Positions 44,720 to 54,557 of a stretch of 64,000 nucleotides of DNA are shown here, piece after piece. The notes beneath the pieces were generated by a model. The model was not told the DNA's origin, made no database searches, and worked only from the letters and a program-made list of their open reading frames with translations. The position numbers were made by a program, and so were the translations under genes. The DNA comes from Polynucleobacter sp. JS-Polo-80-F4 (lineage in GTDB: Bacteria > Pseudomonadota > Gammaproteobacteria > Burkholderiales > Burkholderiaceae), in NCBI RefSeq assembly GCF_018881965.1, contig NZ_JACVPI010000001.1:688018-752017 (forward strand), read 5' to 3'. Positions within the stretch are counted from its first letter, which is position 1. Each line of letters starts with the position of its first letter.

Positions 44720-45716
44720 CCTCACCCATCGCAAACGTGAGTTGATGAATATCTAGTTCACGTTTAAATAAGACCGGCACAATCTCTCTAGCATGTGCTG
44801 GTTTTTTACATGCCCCCAAGGTATCGGCCAAGCGATCATCATGATGGGCTTTAAGTTGCGCAACACGCGGCCTGATTCCAGTAAATGGTTTGCCATGCGA
44901 AGGCAGTACCAATGCATCCTCAGGTAACGCTAAATATTTTTCAATCGAGTCCAGATATAACCCCAGAGGATCTGCATCTGGGTCAGCATCGTAGACGCTC
45001 ACATTGGTTGAGATGCGGGGCAATAACATGTCTCCAGAAATTAATACTCCAAGCTCTTTACAAAACAGAGAAGCATGCTCTGGCGCATGTCCATAACCCA
45101 TGATGACTTGCCAAGAGTGGCCACCAATCAAAATCAATTCACCATCAATGATGCGACGGTATTGACGCGGCACTCCGGGAACCATATTGCTGTAGTAATT
45201 AGAACGCCCCCGAATTTTTTCTAAATCTTCAGTGGTCGTTAAACCATGTCTTTGAAAATGATCTGCAGATCCGCCACTACCAGCGCGTGAACCAACTGCA
45301 GCACCACCCTCTTTGCAACTTAGCCATTGGGCAGTTAAGTAATCTGTCATGGAAATCCACATCGGGACATTCCATTTTTCACAGAGCCATTGCGATAAAC
45401 CAACATGGTCAGGATGCATGTGGGTCACGATGACACGCAAGACTGGCATGCCTTCAAGCTGGGTGGCAAACACCTGCTCCCAAGAAGCCCTTGTCTCATC
45501 ATTGGCAATACCGCAATCCACAATCGTCCAGCCCGTAACACCACCAATTTGATCGCGCAATAGCCAAAGATTAATGTGATCCAAAGCAAAGGGCAGGCGC
45601 ATTCTGATCCAGCGAACTCCTGGCGCAACCTCAATACTGCTACCCACTTCCGGAAGCGCATCTCCTAATGGATAATGGACAGTAGCTTCTGCACTTGCTA
45701 GGTTTTGAGTGTTCAT
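44631..45716 (-). CDS. Metallo-beta-lactamase fold hydrolase
   Basis: 361 residues. The zinc motif HMHPDH (His99, His101, Asp103, His104) is followed by further metal ligands in GYGHAPEHASLFC and a later LPSHGKPF. The C-terminal REIVPVLFKRELDIHQLTFAMGEAIAHLNYLLRRG block is the LACTB2-like winged-helix tail, so glyoxalase-like thioesterase or nuclease activity is possible. The substrate is unknown. Its last codons lie antisense to the phaM tail. Confidence 0.9.
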   Translation of the reverse strand: MNTQNLASAEATVHYPLGDALPEVGSSIEVAPGVRWIRMRLPFALDHINLWLLRDQIGGVTGWTIVDCGIANDETRASWEQVFATQLEGMPVLRVIVTHMHPDHVGLSQWLCEKWNVPMWISMTDYLTAQWLSCKEGGAAVGSRAGSGGSADHFQRHGLTTTEDLEKIRGRSNYYSNMVPGVPRQYRRIIDGELILIGGHSWQVIMGYGHAPEHASLFCKELGVLISGDMLLPRISTNVSVYDADPDADPLGLYLDSIEKYLALPEDALVLPSHGKPFTGIRPRVAQLKAHHDDRLADTLGACKKPAHAREIVPVLFKRELDIHQLTFAMGEAIAHLNYLLRRGKLHRQLCEDGVLRFSVV

Positions 45717-45756
45717 GGCTTCGTGTTATTAATTTATTTTTACTTCTAGGTTGGCT

Positions 45757-45933
45757 TTGACAACAGCTCCATCGCCCTGCATTAATTGGTGTGACATTGA
45801 TCCTGAAAATGGTTACTGTCGTGGCTGCTATCGTACCTTGAATGAAATTGCTGACTGGTCAGAACTGACAAATTCTGAAAAGCTTGAGGTTTTGGCCGAA
45901 CTACCTAGCCGCAATCCCCAAGCATCACAGTAA
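45757..45933 (+). CDS. DUF1289 (YdhL-like) small cysteine-rich protein
   Basis: 58 residues with the DUF1289 pattern SPCINWCDIDPENGYCRGCYRTLNEI, a four-cysteine probable metal site, and WSELTNSEKLEVLAELPSR. No ATG is available: the frame is blocked upstream at 45730. TTG at 45757 has an AGG six bases before it; TTG at 45751 is the alternative. Function unknown. It starts 40 bases from the divergent hydrolase gene. Confidence 0.8.
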   Translation: MTTAPSPCINWCDIDPENGYCRGCYRTLNEIADWSELTNSEKLEVLAELPSRNPQASQ

Positions 45934-45953
45934 AACCGATCTTTATTTCTTTT

Positions 45954-46937
45954 TTATTTATTGACGTCTACGATTAAACGTCCACGAACATTACCTGCCA
46001 TTAATTCTTGCGCGTATTTGATCGATTCCTCAAGCGTAATCTCATGAGAGATCTCATCTAAAGTTTTTAGATCTACAAGCTTGCTTAATTGCTCATAGGC
46101 AGCAATTCGTTTTGCACGTGGAACAGTTACGCTATTAATGCCATACAAAGTAACGCCACGCAAAATAAATGGTGCAACGCTTGATGGAAAATCCATACCC
46201 TGAGCCAATCCACAAGCAGCAACAGCACCATCGCTCTTCGTCTGTGCACAAGCGTTTGCTAATGTATGACTTCCTACGCTATCAACCACAGCAGCCCATC
46301 GCTCTTTTGCTAACGGCTTACCAGGAGCAGATAAAGTAGCGCGATCAATGACTTCAGCCGCGCCCAATTTCTTTAGGTAATCTGCCTCAGCTATACGGCC
46401 TGTACTAGCAACCACAGTGAAGCCCAATTTGCTAAGCAGCGTAATTGCAAAGCTACCAACACCGCCAGCTGCGCCAGTCACCAAAACCTCACCATCACTT
46501 GGCTTGAGACCATGCTTTTGTAGTGCCATGACGCAGAGCATGGCGGTATAGCCTGCCGTACCAATGGCCAATGCTTGTTTAGCAGTAAATCCCGTTGGCA
46601 GAGGAATCAACCAATCAGCCTTTACACGAGCCTGCTGACCTAAGCCACCCCAATGCCCCTCGCCAACTCCCCAGCCATTGAGAAGCACCATATCACCAGT
46701 TTTGAAGTCAGGGCTGGTGCTCTCCATTACTTCGCCAGCAAAATCGATGCCTGGCACCATCGGAAAGCTACGAACCACTGGGCCTTTGCCAGTAATTGCC
46801 AAGCCATCCTTGTAATTGAGGGTGGAATATAGGACCTTTACACGAACATCGCCTTCTGGGAGGCTAGCCTCATCCACTTGGGCCAATTCTGCGCGATATC
46901 CTTGATCATCCTTATTTACCAATATTGCTTTAAACAT
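45954..46937 (-). CDS. acuI: Acryloyl-CoA reductase-like quinone oxidoreductase (AcuI/YhdH)
   Basis: 327-residue NADPH-dependent medium-chain dehydrogenase without structural zinc. YSTLNYKDGLAITG near residue 40, VPGIDFAGEV, and the cofactor loop VTGAAGGVGSFA are the AcuI/YhdH blocks. It reduces acryloyl-CoA to propionyl-CoA in relatives, detoxifying acrylate. No acrylate or DMSP genes are adjacent, so a general role is possible. An AAGGAAGAG ribosome-binding site precedes the ATG. Confidence 0.88.
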   Translation of the reverse strand: MFKAILVNKDDQGYRAELAQVDEASLPEGDVRVKVLYSTLNYKDGLAITGKGPVVRSFPMVPGIDFAGEVMESTSPDFKTGDMVLLNGWGVGEGHWGGLGQQARVKADWLIPLPTGFTAKQALAIGTAGYTAMLCVMALQKHGLKPSDGEVLVTGAAGGVGSFAITLLSKLGFTVVASTGRIAEADYLKKLGAAEVIDRATLSAPGKPLAKERWAAVVDSVGSHTLANACAQTKSDGAVAACGLAQGMDFPSSVAPFILRGVTLYGINSVTVPRAKRIAAYEQLSKLVDLKTLDEISHEITLEESIKYAQELMAGNVRGRLIVDVNK

Positions 46938-47024
46938 GTCTCTTCCTTTTAGAACGAGGTATTTCCCCGCAGCAATTGCTTAATAGGTTTATCCTAACGA
47001 GCATTGCTGATTATGGAGGTTTCC

Positions 47025-47321
47025 ATGAAAAAAATTCTACTATTAACTACGATTTCTGGCTTGCTGCTAGCTGGTTGCTATTCCACCCAAATTAATATGT
47101 CCATGGGCAATATGCGCTTGATCACTTCCAGCGCCGCACCACAGGATGTCATGGATTTCGCTACCAAGACCTGCAAAGACGATTTCTATGAAGGCGCTAG
47201 CTTTCTATCAAAGGCAGGCAAAGAATATCGCTTCAAGTGCGTAAAAGCCGAAGAAAACGAAATCTTGACTCCTATTCCTGGCACAACAATTACCGCTGCA
47301 GCAAAAGCTGAAGCCAAATAA
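47025..47321 (+). CDS. Small hypothetical lipoprotein
   Basis: 98 residues with a lipobox LAGC at residues 15-18 (Cys18) after a typical basic and hydrophobic signal (MKKILLLTTISGLL). The mature part is polar with two cysteines (TCKDDFYEG and RFKCVKAEE) that might form a disulfide. Start ATG 47025 has a GGAGG site at 47016-47020; an upstream in-frame ATG is rejected. Function unknown. It is followed 10 bases later by the flavin reductase gene. Confidence 0.82.
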   Translation: MKKILLLTTISGLLLAGCYSTQINMSMGNMRLITSSAAPQDVMDFATKTCKDDFYEGASFLSKAGKEYRFKCVKAEENEILTPIPGTTITAAAKAEAK

Positions 47322-47331
47322 GCAAAGACTA

Positions 47332-47832
47332 ATGACCCCATTTACTTCACAAGAGCTACGTAAAGGTTTTGCATCATTTGCAACTGGGGTCACCGTCATC
47401 ACCTGTTTAGATGAAGAAAATAATCCTCACGGTATTACGATTAGCTCATTTAATACTGTATCGCTTGAGCCGCCACTCATTCTCTGGAGCCTAAAGAAGC
47501 ATTCCCGTCTTATGCCTTGGGTTGAGCTTGGTAAGAAACACCTCATTCACGTTCTAGAGCGCTCCCAAGAGAATTTGGCAATGCATTTCGCCACAGTGAA
47601 GACAGACCAATTTAAGGAGGTCGATCACAAACTGGCGGCCAGCGGACTTACCCAGATTGATCACTGCGTTGCTTACTATGAATGTGAAACTGTTTGCGTT
47701 CACATTGGCGGTGATCACAACATCATTGTTGCCAAGGTAATTAACTTAAAAAATCATCCTGAACGAGAGCCGCTCATTTTTGCGCGCAGTCAATTTATTG
47801 GCCTTGATTTCACGGAAACTAAAGCCAGCTAA
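47332..47832 (+). CDS. Flavin reductase-like FMN-binding protein
   Basis: 166 residues of the split-barrel flavin reductase family: LRKGFASFATGVTVITC near residue 12, GITISSFNTVSLEPPLILWSL, which binds FMN, and a C-terminal HIGGDHNIIVAKV block. It probably supplies reduced flavin to a monooxygenase; no such partner gene is adjacent. Likely cotranscribed with the lipoprotein gene and the GST gene. Confidence 0.92.
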   Translation: MTPFTSQELRKGFASFATGVTVITCLDEENNPHGITISSFNTVSLEPPLILWSLKKHSRLMPWVELGKKHLIHVLERSQENLAMHFATVKTDQFKEVDHKLAASGLTQIDHCVAYYECETVCVHIGGDHNIIVAKVINLKNHPEREPLIFARSQFIGLDFTETKAS

Positions 47833-47859
47833 TTCGAATTAATTTCACAAGGAAATGCC

Positions 47860-48522
47860 ATGATGCGTTTATGGGGTCGTAAAAGTTCTATTAACGTTCA
47901 AAAGGTATTGTGGTGCCTTGCTGAGCTTGGACTAAAAGAAGGCAAAGACTTCGAGCGTGTCGATGCCGGTCTGCACTTTGGCCTTAATGACACACCCGAG
48001 TTTCTCAAAATGAATCCGAATGGGCTTGTACCCACCCTTGAAGATGGGGAACTGACACTCTGGGAATCCAACACCATCATGCGTTACTTGGTTTCGCAGT
48101 ACGACAAAAATGGACGATTCCCAAAAGGTGTTTCAGCTCAATACAACTCTGAAAAAATGATGGACTGGCAATTAGCAACCTTTTGGCCTCCATTGCGCAC
48201 TGTTTTCTTAGGCCTTACTAGAACACCTGAAAAAGATCGTGATTACGATGTCATCTTCAAGGGCTATCAAACAACAAATAGCACCCTCGGCTTGCTCGAT
48301 AACATCCTATCAACACAAGATTACTGTTCGGGCAATCAATTTAATATTGGCGATATCGTAGTGGCTCTGGGCGTTCATCGCTGGGTTTTACTAAACGATG
48401 CCTTTCCAGAAAAAACTGGCCCACGCAGCGAACTCAAAAACGTTGAGCGCTGGTTAAAGCAGTTGAGATCTGAAACCCATTTTGGTGAGTTTGCCGACAA
48501 AGAACTCAATATCGTTAAATAG
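47860..48522 (+). CDS. Glutathione S-transferase family protein
   Basis: 220 residues: thioredoxin-like N-terminal domain with LWGRKSSINVQKVLWCLAELG, the cis-proline segment MNPNGLVPTLEDG and LWESNTIMRYLVSQY, then an all-helical C-terminal domain. The catalytic residue is probably Ser in the first segment (KSSINVQK). Substrate unknown; it fits the glutathione supply from gshA/gshB. AAGGAA ribosome-binding site; two adjacent ATGs. Converges with the RND gene 15 bases away. Confidence 0.92.
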   Translation: MMRLWGRKSSINVQKVLWCLAELGLKEGKDFERVDAGLHFGLNDTPEFLKMNPNGLVPTLEDGELTLWESNTIMRYLVSQYDKNGRFPKGVSAQYNSEKMMDWQLATFWPPLRTVFLGLTRTPEKDRDYDVIFKGYQTTNSTLGLLDNILSTQDYCSGNQFNIGDIVVALGVHRWVLLNDAFPEKTGPRSELKNVERWLKQLRSETHFGEFADKELNIVK

Positions 48523-48537
48523 GTTTTTGTCTAGTTG

Positions 48538-51500
48538 TTACTGCTGCTTAAATTTTTTGGAATGGTGATCGGCGCCAATAAATAAATACATCGCAGGCAC
48601 CACAAAGAGTGTGAACAGCGTACCGATTGATAGTCCAGTGAAGATCACGATACCCATGGATTTACGCCCAGCAGCACCAGCACCTGAGGCAATCACCAAG
48701 GGCAATACGCCCAACACCATCGCGGCAGTTGTCATCAAGATAGGTCGCAAACGAACACTACTCGCCTCAACAATAGCGTCAAGCTTGCTACGACCGGCTT
48801 CTTGGAGCTCATTAGCAAACTCCACAATCAAAATACCGTGCTTACTAATTAGGCCCATCAAAGTAACCAAGCCCACCTGGGTGTAGACGTTTAAGGTCGT
48901 GAAACCCAAATTGATAAAGATTAGGGCACCGAATAAGGCCAGCGGCACAGAAACCAAAATCACAATCGGATCGCGGAAGCTTTCAAACTGTGCCGCTAGA
49001 ACTAAGAACACAATCAGAATTGCGAAGAACATAGTGACTAAGAAGCCGCCAGACTCCGCCATAAATTGGCGGGAAGGTCCGGCGTAGTCCATGCTATATC
49101 CATTAGGCGCAACTTCTTTCAAAGTCTGACGCATGAACTCCAATAAATCAGCTTGCGAGATAAATGGAGTACTCACACCAGAGATCGTCGCAGAGTTTAA
49201 TTGCTGGAAGTGATTAATAGACTGCGGTACTACTCTTTGCTTGATTGTTGCGATAGTGCGTGCCTGAACCATGGCGCCACTTGGAGTGCGAATATAGTAG
49301 TCCAAGATTTGGTCTGGGTTCAAACGGTCAACTTGTTTGACTTGTGGAATCACGCGGTAAGAGCGCCCAGCTACTGAGAAGTAATTAACGTAACCACCAC
49401 CTAGTGCTGCAGAGAGTGCAGCACCAACTTGTTGCTGAGTCATACCTAGTGCCGCTACTTTTTCTCGATCAATTTCTAATACATCTTGTGGTTTATCAAT
49501 TTTGAGATCGGAATCAACAAAGAAGAAGTTGCCACTACGTCGGGCTTTATCTAGCACTGCTTGCGAGACTTCATTTAACGCCGTATAAGATTCAGTCGTA
49601 TTAATGACTACCTGTACTGGTAAGCCTTGCGCACCCGGTAAGGCGGGGAACTGAAAGGCTGCCACACGTGCACCTGCAATTGAGTTCCACTTCTGCTGCA
49701 TATCCTCTTGGAACTTGGTTGCATTGCGATTGCGCTCACCCCAGTCCTTAAGCAAGATACCGCCAAAACTAGAAGTTGGACTCGTAATCTGAAATGCTTG
49801 CTCGTACTCTGGTTCTGCAGCGGCAATCGCATAGATTTGATCGGCATAAGTCTGCATTTGATTAACCGTACTATTAGGAGGTCCTGATGCCTGCATCAAA
49901 ACAATCCCCTGGTCTTCTGTTGGCGCTAATTCTGCCCGCGCTGTTGCATACAAATAGGCAACGCCGCCCAGTAGAATGACGCCCATCACGATGATGACCT
50001 GCCAAGTGCTTAACAAATCACGCAAAGTTGTTTGATAGCTGTGATGTACCTTATCAAAAATGCGATCAATCTTTTGCACAAATGGTGAGGCCTCTTGCTC
50101 TTCGGTAAAAATTCTGGAGCACATCATAGGTGACAGCGTTAACGCAATTAATCCCGAGACGGCTACCGCACTAGCCAAGGTAAAGGCGAACTCAGTAAAT
50201 AGTGCACCCGTAAGGCCGCCCTGGAAGCCAATGGGGATATATACCGCAATCAACACTACCGTCATCGCTAAAATAGGGCCGCCTAATTCACGGGCAGCAA
50301 TTAAAGAAGCCTCTAGCGGAGATTTGCCCTCTTTCATATGTCGGTCAACGTTTTCTACCACGATGATCGCATCGTCCACGACCAGTCCAATAGCCAATAC
50401 CAGCGCTAAAAGGGTGAGCAAGTTAATTGAATAACCTAGAACTTGCATCAGGAAAAAGGTGCCAATCAACGACAATGGCATTGCAATCACTGGCACAGCA
50501 ACGGCACGAGCGCTACCCAAGAAGAGGTAGATCACCACAGTCACAATGACCAAAGCCTCTAATAAAGTAGAAACTACTTCGTCAATAGAGCTGGTAATAA
50601 ATTTAGTTGAGTCATAAACAATCTTGCCAGTCATACCAATTGGCAATTGTTTCTGAATATCCGGCACCACATCACGTACACGCTGGGCTACATCCAATAG
50701 GTTGGCTTGGGGCGCAACCTTAATTGCAATGAAAACCGACTTCTTGCCGCTGAAGGCAACGTTAGTGTTGTAGTCCTCAGAGCCCAAAGTAACCGTAGCC
50801 ACTTGATCTAAGTAAACAATGTTTACGCCATCTTTTTTAATGACCAACTTACGGAATTCTTCAAGCGTATGTAAATCGGTGCCAGCAACCAAGTCAACTG
50901 ACACCATGTCACCCTTAGTGCTGCCAACTGCAGATAAGTAATTGTTGGCTGACATAGCGCTATAAACATCATCAGCGCCCACACCCAGACCAGCCATCTT
51001 CTCGCGATCCAGCCAGGCACGTAAGGCAAATTTTCGACCGCCAGTGATCTCCGCGTTTTGAACACCCTCGACAGAGTCCAGCTTTGGCTTTACAACACGC
51101 AGAAGATAATCGGTAATAGCATTGTTAGGAATTTCATCGCTGTAGAAACCCATGTACATCGCAGCAGTCGATTGGCCAACCTGTACTGTCAAAATAGGTT
51201 GCTGCGCCTGAGGTGGTAATTGATTCTTTACTGCACTAATTTGAGTCTGTATCTGCGTTAAAGCTGCATTGGAGTCGTAGTTCAACTTTAGCGTTGCAAC
51301 AATAGTTGAAACCCCACTCACGCTGGCGGACGATAGGTAATCAATGCCCTGTGCCTGAGCTATAGAGGCCTCTAGGGGTTGGGTAATAAAGCCAGCAATT
51401 GTTTCAGGATCAGCGCCATAGTAGGCCGTAGTAATTGTCACAATCGCATTTTGCGTTTGCGGATATTGATTAACTGGCAAAGAACCAATCGCCTTCAAAC

Positions 51501-51573
51501 CAAAAATCAATACCAGGGCGCTCACTACCATGGAGAGCACTGGCCTACGGATGAATACGTCAGTCCAATTCAT
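48538..51573 (-). CDS. RND multidrug efflux transporter, HAE1/AcrB-MexF family
   Basis: 1011-residue inner-membrane proton/drug antiporter. Twelve helices and two large periplasmic loops. Proton-relay aspartates are present in GLVVDDAIIVVENVDRHM (fourth helix, near 400), and the lysine in LMGLISKHGILIVEFAN (tenth helix). It begins MNWTDVFIRRPVLSMV, the usual RND start. With the adaptor gene upstream and the outer-membrane factor gene, it forms a complete tripartite pump; the substrate cannot be told from sequence. Confidence 0.96.
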   Translation of the reverse strand: MNWTDVFIRRPVLSMVVSALVLIFGLKAIGSLPVNQYPQTQNAIVTITTAYYGADPETIAGFITQPLEASIAQAQGIDYLSSASVSGVSTIVATLKLNYDSNAALTQIQTQISAVKNQLPPQAQQPILTVQVGQSTAAMYMGFYSDEIPNNAITDYLLRVVKPKLDSVEGVQNAEITGGRKFALRAWLDREKMAGLGVGADDVYSAMSANNYLSAVGSTKGDMVSVDLVAGTDLHTLEEFRKLVIKKDGVNIVYLDQVATVTLGSEDYNTNVAFSGKKSVFIAIKVAPQANLLDVAQRVRDVVPDIQKQLPIGMTGKIVYDSTKFITSSIDEVVSTLLEALVIVTVVIYLFLGSARAVAVPVIAMPLSLIGTFFLMQVLGYSINLLTLLALVLAIGLVVDDAIIVVENVDRHMKEGKSPLEASLIAARELGGPILAMTVVLIAVYIPIGFQGGLTGALFTEFAFTLASAVAVSGLIALTLSPMMCSRIFTEEQEASPFVQKIDRIFDKVHHSYQTTLRDLLSTWQVIIVMGVILLGGVAYLYATARAELAPTEDQGIVLMQASGPPNSTVNQMQTYADQIYAIAAAEPEYEQAFQITSPTSSFGGILLKDWGERNRNATKFQEDMQQKWNSIAGARVAAFQFPALPGAQGLPVQVVINTTESYTALNEVSQAVLDKARRSGNFFFVDSDLKIDKPQDVLEIDREKVAALGMTQQQVGAALSAALGGGYVNYFSVAGRSYRVIPQVKQVDRLNPDQILDYYIRTPSGAMVQARTIATIKQRVVPQSINHFQQLNSATISGVSTPFISQADLLEFMRQTLKEVAPNGYSMDYAGPSRQFMAESGGFLVTMFFAILIVFLVLAAQFESFRDPIVILVSVPLALFGALIFINLGFTTLNVYTQVGLVTLMGLISKHGILIVEFANELQEAGRSKLDAIVEASSVRLRPILMTTAAMVLGVLPLVIASGAGAAGRKSMGIVIFTGLSIGTLFTLFVVPAMYLFIGADHHSKKFKQQ

Positions 51574-51580
51574 CTGCTAT

Positions 51581-52912
51581 TTATTCCTGCGGCTTTGGAT
51601 CGGGTGAGTTTGCTGGCTGCACCTTATTATTAATAATCAGTGGCGTGCCATTCTTAAGCTTAAGCTGACCACTGGTAACAACTGTTGCACCTTCATCAAC
51701 ACCCTTCAAAATGGCTACTTGATCGCCACGAGTTAATCCGGTGGTGACAAACACCTGTTGCGCCTCAAGAGCGGGATTACCTTGCTTGTCTTTTTTACCA
51801 GTAGGTTTAGCAATAAAGACTGTTGATCCATAGGGGTTATAGGTCACAGCCGTCTGGGGTAAGGTCAAGTACTTCACTTGATCGCCCAGCTTGATATTCA
51901 CATTAGCAAACATGCCTGGCAGAATTTTCTTATCTGGATTGGCAAGTTGCGCCTCAACCTGAATATTACGAGTATTGGTATCCACCTTTGGACTTACGGC
52001 TGTAATCTTGCCAGTGAAACTAGCGTCCTTAAATGCATCCGTTGTCACAACAACTTCTTGGCCAACCTGAATTTGCTCAGCATTATTTTGTGGCAAGTTG
52101 AAATCTACAAAAATTGGATCAAGCGTTTGCAATGTGAGCAGCTTATCGCCTGGATTAACGTACTGACCTGGATTAATCGACACAATACCAACACGCCCAC
52201 TAAATGGGGCTTTGAGATTTTTCTTTGCTACTAATGCTGTTTGCTGCTCAACCTGCGCTTGCTTGGATTTTGAATCTGCGGCACTTGTGTCAAATACATT
52301 CTTACTAATGGCCTGTATCGCTAACTGCTGTCTATCACGCTCATTAATGACTTTGGCTAAATCAGACATTGCCTTTAGGGAGTTCAGCTGTGCAACGTCT
52401 GAAGCATCATTCAACTTAATTAGGAGTTCGCCTTCTTTAACGTCCTGACCAGACTTTACGGGCACCGTCTGCACCAAACCACCTAGCTCCGTACTGAGTT
52501 CAACGCCTCTAAATGCACGCACATTGCCCACACTGGTTAACTTTGGCTGCCATTCAGCGGTCGTAATGACTAGCGTAGAGACTGTTGCTGGCGGCAAACC
52601 CATGCCGGCAATGAAAGTCTTAATCATGAACGTCTTCAGCTGATTGAAGGCGAAGATTAAACCCAATAATAAAAATACCCCGCAAAGCATGATGGTCATG
52701 CGACGTTGCAGTGGCTCCATTGCCATTAACTTTTCGTGCGCCTTAGTAGTCCGCCACTTTTGACCCATGCGTGACCAAAAGGCTTTTACTTTTGCCCAAA
52801 GAGCAATCACTCTCTCACGCAATTTCCATTCAATGGTCTTGCGCTGCATCCATGCCCATAGGGCAAGAATCAAGAGAATGAGCTTGTTCTTAATTTTTTC
52901 CAGAAGTTTCAT
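51581..52912 (-). CDS. RND periplasmic adaptor (membrane fusion protein) with long N-terminal extension
   Basis: 443 residues. Residues from about 105 carry the normal adaptor: beta-barrel, lipoyl halves (ELGGLVQTVPVKSGQDVKEG, then LKAPFSGRVGIVSINPGQYV), a coiled hairpin between them and a membrane-proximal domain. Before that lies an odd extension: a hydrophobic segment (11-21), a Lys/Arg/Trp-rich stretch (22-72) and the expected anchor helix (73-90). Internal ATGs at codons 63, 65 and 72 exist but lack good ribosome-binding sites. The start overlaps the outer-membrane factor gene by 23 bases. Confidence 0.92.
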   Translation of the reverse strand: MKLLEKIKNKLILLILALWAWMQRKTIEWKLRERVIALWAKVKAFWSRMGQKWRTTKAHEKLMAMEPLQRRMTIMLCGVFLLLGLIFAFNQLKTFMIKTFIAGMGLPPATVSTLVITTAEWQPKLTSVGNVRAFRGVELSTELGGLVQTVPVKSGQDVKEGELLIKLNDASDVAQLNSLKAMSDLAKVINERDRQQLAIQAISKNVFDTSAADSKSKQAQVEQQTALVAKKNLKAPFSGRVGIVSINPGQYVNPGDKLLTLQTLDPIFVDFNLPQNNAEQIQVGQEVVVTTDAFKDASFTGKITAVSPKVDTNTRNIQVEAQLANPDKKILPGMFANVNIKLGDQVKYLTLPQTAVTYNPYGSTVFIAKPTGKKDKQGNPALEAQQVFVTTGLTRGDQVAILKGVDEGATVVTSGQLKLKNGTPLIINNKVQPANSPDPKPQE

Positions 52913-54428
52913 TTTGATCTTTGTTCGCTATGTCTTTTGGTTTAAATGCAGGGCCTTCACGATTCCACCAGCCACCGCCGAGCGCTGCAAATAAAGCTGC
53001 CGTATCCGAGAAGCGGGTTGCTTGTGCTGCAACGGATTTCACTTTTGCTTGTTGATACTGATTTTGGTAATAAAGAACTGCCAGATAACTTGCTGTACCA
53101 AGCTTATATTGCTGCTGCACTAAATCTAAAGTCTCATATGCATAACGCTCAGCATCAGATGCTGCCTTGAGTGCTTGGGCACCAGTCTCGAGTGCGCGCA
53201 ATGCGTTTGCCACCTCCTGGAATGCACTTAAGACTGTTGCTTGGTATTGAAATGCTGCTAACTCATAGTTGGCAATCGCACCGCGACGCTGTGCCAATAA
53301 AGCGCCACCCTGAAACAGTGGCTGCAAGATTCCACCACCAAGAGTCCATAGAGCAGAGTTCGGCCCAAATAATCCATTCGAAGTTAATGCAGCAGCGCCA
53401 ATCGATCCAGTGATATTAAATTGCGGTAATAAGTTTGCTGTTGCAACACCCACAAAAGCATTCTGCGCCTTTAACTGGGCTTCGGCAGCGCGGACATCAG
53501 GACGTTGGCGTACCAAGCTAGATGGAACGGATAGAGGTAACTTTTCTGGCAATTGTAAATTTGCAAGGTCAAACTTAGCGATGTTGGCATTGCTTGGAAT
53601 CTCACCTACCAATACCGCCAATTGATTGCGGGCAAAGGCGAGATTTCTTTCATAGTTAAATAGGTCTACTTGAGAATTGGATACCAAGGTTCGCTGTGAA
53701 GTGACATCGACCTTAGAAACCGTACCGATAGCCAACTGCTTTTCAGTCACTTCGGCAAGATTGGTTTGGGCTTTCAAAATCTCTTCTGTGGCCTGCATCT
53801 GCGCTCGTAGCGCAGCTTCCTTAACAGCGCTCGTCACTACGTTAGCAGTAAGCGAAAGATAGGCGCCCTCTAACTGAAACTGCGCAACCTCTGCTTGAGC
53901 TCGAGCACCTTCAACCGCTCTACGAGCCCCACCAAAGACATCTAACCTATACGATACATTGACTGTAGCGTTATAAAGATTATAGGTATCAGACCCATAA
54001 TTCATGCCATAAATGGCTGATGGCTGTTTCTGCCTGATTGCATTTGCACCAACCCCAATTGCCGGAAAATATTGGCTACCAATTTGTGCATTGACATTTT
54101 CTTGAGCGGCGCGCAGTGCCGCATCAGCAGCACCTAAATTCGGATTCTGCTCAAGCGCTCTTTTAATAAGTGCGTCGAGTTCAGGAGATTTATAGAGCTC
54201 CCACCATTGCGCTTCAATATCAGCGCCTTCAACAAACTCTTGATCACTACCCCCAGGGACTCCAGGTGCAGTGGCCAACTTTTTGGATAAGGAGGTTTCT
54301 GTATAAGAGGAGGTCTTTGGTGCTTCAGGTTGCTTGAAGTCTGGCCCAACTGCGCACGCAGAAAGTAACCCTGCACAAATTAGCACAAGCAAATGCGAAC
54401 GGAGAAGCGGGAGCGTCGACAGAAACAT
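52890..54428 (-). CDS. RND outer-membrane factor lipoprotein (NodT/OprM family)
   Basis: 512 residues: lipobox LSAC with Cys25, then CAVGPDFKQPEAP, the standard OprM-family start. Two similar helical halves form the TolC-like tunnel (VNVSYRLDVFGGARRAVEGARA and FQGGALLAQRRGAIANYELAAFQYQATV). ATG 54428 is taken as the start; TTG at 54437 has a GAGG site at a better distance and would add three residues. It heads the operon of factor, adaptor and pump. Confidence 0.93.
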   Translation of the reverse strand: MFLSTLPLLRSHLLVLICAGLLSACAVGPDFKQPEAPKTSSYTETSLSKKLATAPGVPGGSDQEFVEGADIEAQWWELYKSPELDALIKRALEQNPNLGAADAALRAAQENVNAQIGSQYFPAIGVGANAIRQKQPSAIYGMNYGSDTYNLYNATVNVSYRLDVFGGARRAVEGARAQAEVAQFQLEGAYLSLTANVVTSAVKEAALRAQMQATEEILKAQTNLAEVTEKQLAIGTVSKVDVTSQRTLVSNSQVDLFNYERNLAFARNQLAVLVGEIPSNANIAKFDLANLQLPEKLPLSVPSSLVRQRPDVRAAEAQLKAQNAFVGVATANLLPQFNITGSIGAAALTSNGLFGPNSALWTLGGGILQPLFQGGALLAQRRGAIANYELAAFQYQATVLSAFQEVANALRALETGAQALKAASDAERYAYETLDLVQQQYKLGTASYLAVLYYQNQYQQAKVKSVAAQATRFSDTAALFAALGGGWWNREGPAFKPKDIANKDQNETSGKN

Positions 54429-54480
54429 GGGTTGCAACAAATATCCTCTTTTACTAGAGTTATTTGAACACAGAAATGCA

Positions 54481-54504
54481 ATCAGGGCTTCGTAAAGCCC
54501 TGAT
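54481..54504 (-). terminator. Hairpin behind glmS
   Basis: A perfect ten-base-pair stem (54481-54490 with 54495-54504, ATCAGGGCTT and its complement) with a four-base loop lies in the 129-base interval 54429-54557. On the minus strand it follows the glmS stop by about 50 bases. The T run behind it is poor (GCATTTCTG), so it is a probable but not a textbook terminator. Confidence 0.6.
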
Positions 54505-54557
54505 TTATCTACTGAATTTTGTCCACAACTTGAGGTGAATGTCAAACGAATGAAAAA

